Positions 60,719 to 64,000 of a stretch of DNA of 64,000 nt are shown here, one piece after another; the stretch's first letter is position 1, and every line of letters begins with the position of its first letter. The notes under the pieces are model-generated. The model was not told the origin of the DNA. It saw only the letters and a program-made list of their open reading frames with translations, and did no database searches. The translations under genes and the position numbers were made by a program. The DNA comes from Fontibacillus phaseoli (GTDB taxonomy: Bacteria; Bacillota; Bacilli; Paenibacillales; Paenibacillaceae): NCBI RefSeq assembly GCF_003337355.1, contig NZ_QPJW01000012.1:62001-126000 (forward strand). Direction: 5' to 3'.

Positions 60719-61621
60719 ATGAAGCGAGACACGGTGGTTGTCAAAAGACTATCTGACAGAGCATTACCCTATATTTTTATAGGACCTGCCGTCATACTCA
60801 TCACGTTACTGGCCATTGTGCCGTTGTTTTACTCCCTTTATATAAGTATGTTGAATTATAACCTATCTTTACCCAATACGATGATCAGGATGACCGGGTT
60901 GGACAACTACAAATATATGTTGACTAACGGTCCTTTTATGAAATCCATCGGTTGGACGCTGGTCTTTACCTTTTTTACCGTATTGCTGAATGTCGTGTTG
61001 GGGATGATCCTGGCACTTATGCTAAACAATGAGAAAGTAAGCAAACGGACAAAGATTTTCAAGAGTTTGTTTATTCTGCCTATGATGCTGGCTCCCGTCG
61101 TTTCAACTACCATGTGGAAAATCATGTTTGGTGCCATCTACGGTCCTATTAATTACCTCATGGAGTCGATAGGGTTGCAAACGGTTGCCTGGACGGGGGA
61201 AACACTGCCGGCGAAAATCGCGGTCATCATTATCGACGTCTGGGGGGCAACGCCCTTCTGCATGTTAATCCTGATCGCCGCTTTGCAGACCGTACCGCGG
61301 GATATTTATGAAAGTGCGTTCATGGACGGGGCCAATCGCTTTAAAGTCTTTTTCAAGATAACCCTGCCCCTGATCCGGAATTTCATCGCGCTCGTTGTTT
61401 CCTTAAGGGTAATGGATGCATTGAAAATATTCGATTCCATCATGATTTTGACCGATGGCGGCCCCGGGGACTCGACAGAGACGATGGGAACGATGATCTA
61501 CAAGACCGCCTTCCGGTACATGAATGTGGGTGCCGGTTCGGCGGGAGCGATGATTTTCTTTGTCATTATTATCGTGGTTACGCTAATATTCCTGAAATTA
61601 ATCCGAAATGATCGGCAGTAG
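60719..61621 (+). CDS. Sugar ABC transporter permease, MalF-type (second operon)
   Basis: 300 residues. Six membrane segments with EAA loop (YESAFMDGANRFKVFFKITLP) and a long first periplasmic loop typical of the MalF/UgpA family. It is the first gene of the operon permease-permease-binding protein. Confidence 0.87.
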   Translation: MKRDTVVVKRLSDRALPYIFIGPAVILITLLAIVPLFYSLYISMLNYNLSLPNTMIRMTGLDNYKYMLTNGPFMKSIGWTLVFTFFTVLLNVVLGMILALMLNNEKVSKRTKIFKSLFILPMMLAPVVSTTMWKIMFGAIYGPINYLMESIGLQTVAWTGETLPAKIAVIIIDVWGATPFCMLILIAALQTVPRDIYESAFMDGANRFKVFFKITLPLIRNFIALVVSLRVMDALKIFDSIMILTDGGPGDSTETMGTMIYKTAFRYMNVGAGSAGAMIFFVIIIVVTLIFLKLIRNDRQ

Positions 61622-61636
61622 CAAGGGGGAGAATAG

Positions 61637-62470
61637 ATGAAAAAACATAATGCCGAAAAATTCGCGCTCTACTTGCTGCTTGCTTTGTTCGTCATCGTAT
61701 TTTTGTTCCCGATTTATTGGGCCGTTACGACATCGTTCAAAACGCCAGGACAAATCATGAAGGTACCGCCCGAGTTCTTTCCGTCCAACTGGAATCTACA
61801 GAATTATGTCGAGGTTTTTACGAAGCATCAGATCGGTACGTATTTTATCAACAGCCTTGTCGTTGCCGTTACCACCACCTTATGCGCTATAATCGTCGCA
61901 ACCTTTGCCGGGTACGGATTTTCGAGGTTTAAGTTCAGGGGCCGCGCCTTTTGGCAGTACGCCATTATTGTGATGCGGATGGTTCCCGGGCTGGTATTCA
62001 TCATTCCGTACTATATTATTTTTCAGAAACTGGGGATACTGGATACCTTGTTTGGGCTCATTATCGTGTATATCACTGCCGCGCTTCCGCTGGCGATCTG
62101 GTTGTTTATGGGATTTTTTGACGAATTGCCGACTGAGATGTTTGAAGCGGCCAAGATCGATGGCTGCAGTGAGTTCGGTACTTATTGGAGAATCGCGCTG
62201 CCGCTCATCGTTCCAGGGATTGTCGTAGCCGCTATTCTTGTTTTCCTGGCCGCTTATAATGAATTCAGCCTATCGCTTGTATTGATTTTTACGGATCAAA
62301 ACAAAACGCTTCCGCTCGGAATTAGCGGCATGATTCAATTGCAAAAGGATACGCCATTTGGAACGCTGGCCGCGGCGGGAACGATCGCCTTCATCCCGGC
62401 GCTTGTGCTCGCGCTGACGACTCAAAAATACGTGCAGGCGGGAATTACGGCCGGCGCGGTAAAGGGCTAA
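61637..62470 (+). CDS. Sugar ABC transporter permease, MalG-type (second operon)
   Basis: 277 residues, starting after GGGGGAG. Six membrane segments and EAA loop (MFEAAKIDGCSEFGTYWRIALP). Partner of the preceding permease. Confidence 0.87.
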   Translation: MKKHNAEKFALYLLLALFVIVFLFPIYWAVTTSFKTPGQIMKVPPEFFPSNWNLQNYVEVFTKHQIGTYFINSLVVAVTTTLCAIIVATFAGYGFSRFKFRGRAFWQYAIIVMRMVPGLVFIIPYYIIFQKLGILDTLFGLIIVYITAALPLAIWLFMGFFDELPTEMFEAAKIDGCSEFGTYWRIALPLIVPGIVVAAILVFLAAYNEFSLSLVLIFTDQNKTLPLGISGMIQLQKDTPFGTLAAAGTIAFIPALVLALTTQKYVQAGITAGAVKG

Positions 62471-62522
62471 TAAATCGGGTCGGATCGACCCGTTCCCATT
62501 ATGAATTTCGGAGGTATATATC

Positions 62523-63953
62523 ATGAAGAAAAAATTCAATATCATGCTTTTATGTGTTTTGACGTTAACCTTTGTGCTTAGTGCATGCGGCTCCAAAAGT
62601 GCCGATTCCGGCAAACCTGCCGAACCGAAAGGCGAGTTTAAGGAAGCGAAAGTGGAAGCTCCGGATGTGCTCGGGATCAAATTGACGGACTTGAACGGCG
62701 GCGGAACGCTCGGCGGCCAGTATAAAGGACAGAAGATCGTGGTTGCCACGCGGACCGGTGATTTTGCGGATGCATTGAAAAATGCCGCGAAATATTTTGA
62801 AGAGGCCTCGGGGGCTACCGTTGAAGTTCAGAGCTTTCCTGCCGGAAACGATATTGAAAAAATTCAATTGGATTTGAATACCGGCCACCATTTCGATGCG
62901 GTGTTGATGCCGGTGGCGAATGTTCACGGTTATGCGGAAGGCGGTCTTATCCAAGACCTGCAGCCGTTCATTAATTCCGTCGCCAGCCCGAATCTGGATC
63001 TGGATGATTTTATTCCGAGTTTATGGAAGAGCTACGGTCTCTATAAAGGAAGAATGGTAGCCTTCCCTTACAAACCGGACTCGCAATTATTTTTCTACCG
63101 CAAGGATTTGTTCGAAGATCCGGAAATCCAAAAGCAATATAAGGATAAAACGGGAAAGGATCTGGCGGTTCCGGCCACGGTCGAGGACTTCCTGTCGGTA
63201 GCCGAGTTTTTCACGAAAAAATCCAATCCCGATTCTCCGACCAAATACGGTTACAGCTCCATGGCTTCCAAAACGAACAGCCGCTTGATTTGGCAGAATC
63301 GTTTGGCTGCTTTCGGCGGGAAGGATGTAGATGAAAACTTTAAGCCTGCATTCAATAATGAAGCCGGACTGAAAGCGATGCAAACCATGCTTGAACTGAA
63401 GAAGTTCGCACCGGACGAGTGGCTGCAATTGGGCTGGGATGAAGCCAACGCCTTGTTCGCAAGCGGCGAGGTTGCCATGATGGAGCAGTGGCCGGGATTG
63501 TACAGCACGATTGATGGCGAACAGTCGAAGGTCAAAGGCAAGGTGGGATTTGGCGTGACTCCGGGCGGTGCCCCTACGATGGGCGGCTGGGCCATTGCGA
63601 TGACTAACACGGCGAAAAATCCGGAAGCAACTTACAAATTCCTGGAATACGTAACGTCAAAGGATGGGGAATTGTTGAAAATCAACAACACGATGGACCC
63701 GACCCGGACCTCCAATTACAACCGGCCAGAAGTACTGGAATCCAATCCGATGTATCCGGCGTTGCTTGATTCCTTGTCGGCAGCTCAAATTTTGGTCGAT
63801 CCGGACGTTCCGTTCGTTTCCGCCAAGTTGAACGATATTATGGAAAACGCGATCCAGGGCGTATTGAGAGGAGAATTGACTCCGCAAGCCGCGCTTGATG
63901 ATATGGAGCAAAACTTTATAAAAGAAATCAAAGCCGTCGGTTTGAGTCTTTGA
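62523..63953 (+). CDS. Sugar-binding lipoprotein (second operon)
   Basis: 476 residues after CGGAGG. Lipobox LSAC, Cys22 (TFVLSACGSK), then a family-1 solute-binding protein with SFPAGNDIEKIQLDLNTG and the C-terminal MGGWAIAMTNTAKNPEAT. Unlike the usual order, the binding protein comes after the permeases. No ATPase gene follows in the visible part. Confidence 0.86.
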   Translation: MKKKFNIMLLCVLTLTFVLSACGSKSADSGKPAEPKGEFKEAKVEAPDVLGIKLTDLNGGGTLGGQYKGQKIVVATRTGDFADALKNAAKYFEEASGATVEVQSFPAGNDIEKIQLDLNTGHHFDAVLMPVANVHGYAEGGLIQDLQPFINSVASPNLDLDDFIPSLWKSYGLYKGRMVAFPYKPDSQLFFYRKDLFEDPEIQKQYKDKTGKDLAVPATVEDFLSVAEFFTKKSNPDSPTKYGYSSMASKTNSRLIWQNRLAAFGGKDVDENFKPAFNNEAGLKAMQTMLELKKFAPDEWLQLGWDEANALFASGEVAMMEQWPGLYSTIDGEQSKVKGKVGFGVTPGGAPTMGGWAIAMTNTAKNPEATYKFLEYVTSKDGELLKINNTMDPTRTSNYNRPEVLESNPMYPALLDSLSAAQILVDPDVPFVSAKLNDIMENAIQGVLRGELTPQAALDDMEQNFIKEIKAVGLSL

Positions 63954-63979
63954 ATGAGTAAGTAAGGAGAGATAGCATC

Positions 63980-64000
63980 ATGACCAGCATGTTTTCGCGG
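63980..64000 (+). CDS. Start of the next gene (cut by window edge)
   Basis: ATG 63980 follows AAGGAGAG; only seven codons (MTSMFSR) are visible. It is likely in the same operon as the sugar transporter. Product unknown. Confidence 0.55.

Overview
The window looks like chromosomal DNA of a Paenibacillus-like, Gram-positive, spore-former-type Firmicute. The grounds are strong GGAGG-type ribosome binding sites, many GTG/TTG starts, a complete desaturase-DesK-DesR cold-sensing operon, an SLH-anchored surface protein, CcpA-type cre sites, PBSX (Xkd)-type tail genes, and dense carbohydrate-use genes. Genus-level assignment is inference from gene content. No rRNA, tRNA, CRISPR array, integrase or transposase was seen.

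Layout. 1-5.1 kb: the end of a UvrD/PcrA helicase, a Nif3-like protein, and a neopullulanase-type GH13 enzyme behind a strong promoter with a hairpin/terminator leader. Then come a DnaA-box-like cluster, a palindrome repeat field and a ribbon-helix-helix regulator. 5.2-19.4 kb: an ABC exporter; two tandem paralogous esterases behind two LacI-type operators, followed by a LacI regulator; a ThuA-domain protein; a TetR/MFS efflux pair sharing one operator sequence; a winged-helix/helical-repeat regulator before a second MFS pump; and a histidine kinase convergent with a NarL-type response regulator.

19.7-31.2 kb: a compact, one-direction contractile tail module. It holds terminator-like protein, sheath, tube, a G/GT chaperone pair with a canonical -1 slippery site, tape measure, LysM protein, hub, baseplate proteins, fibre and two small distal genes. 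No capsid, packaging, integration, repressor or lysis gene is present in the window. The response regulator is divergent from the operon, and the intervening DNA has a large inverted repeat just upstream of a TATAAT box with a poor -35. I infer a domesticated tail-like particle under two-component control. A large secreted protein (FG-GAP propeller repeats, Calx-beta, FN3, cadherin-like, three SLH domains) follows after a terminator.

34.5-42 kb: a MarR regulator with a ring-cleaving dioxygenase (MhqR/MhqA-like), the des-desK-desR operon, a TVP38-family membrane protein, and a WYL regulator divergent from a short-chain dehydrogenase.

42-64 kb: a glycan-use locus. Two paralogous regulators (ArsR-type HTH plus a conserved cysteine-containing C-terminal domain) sit around a GH2 and a GH43 enzyme. 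They are followed by a binding protein and two permeases with a cre-overlapped promoter, a membrane acyltransferase, a second GH2, a secreted GH43 lipoprotein with accessory domains, an UlaG-like metallo-hydrolase and an aldose-epimerase-like protein. A GntR/LacI-hybrid regulator then faces a second binding-protein transporter that runs off the window edge. No transporter ATPase is encoded here, so a shared MsmX-type ATPase elsewhere is likely.
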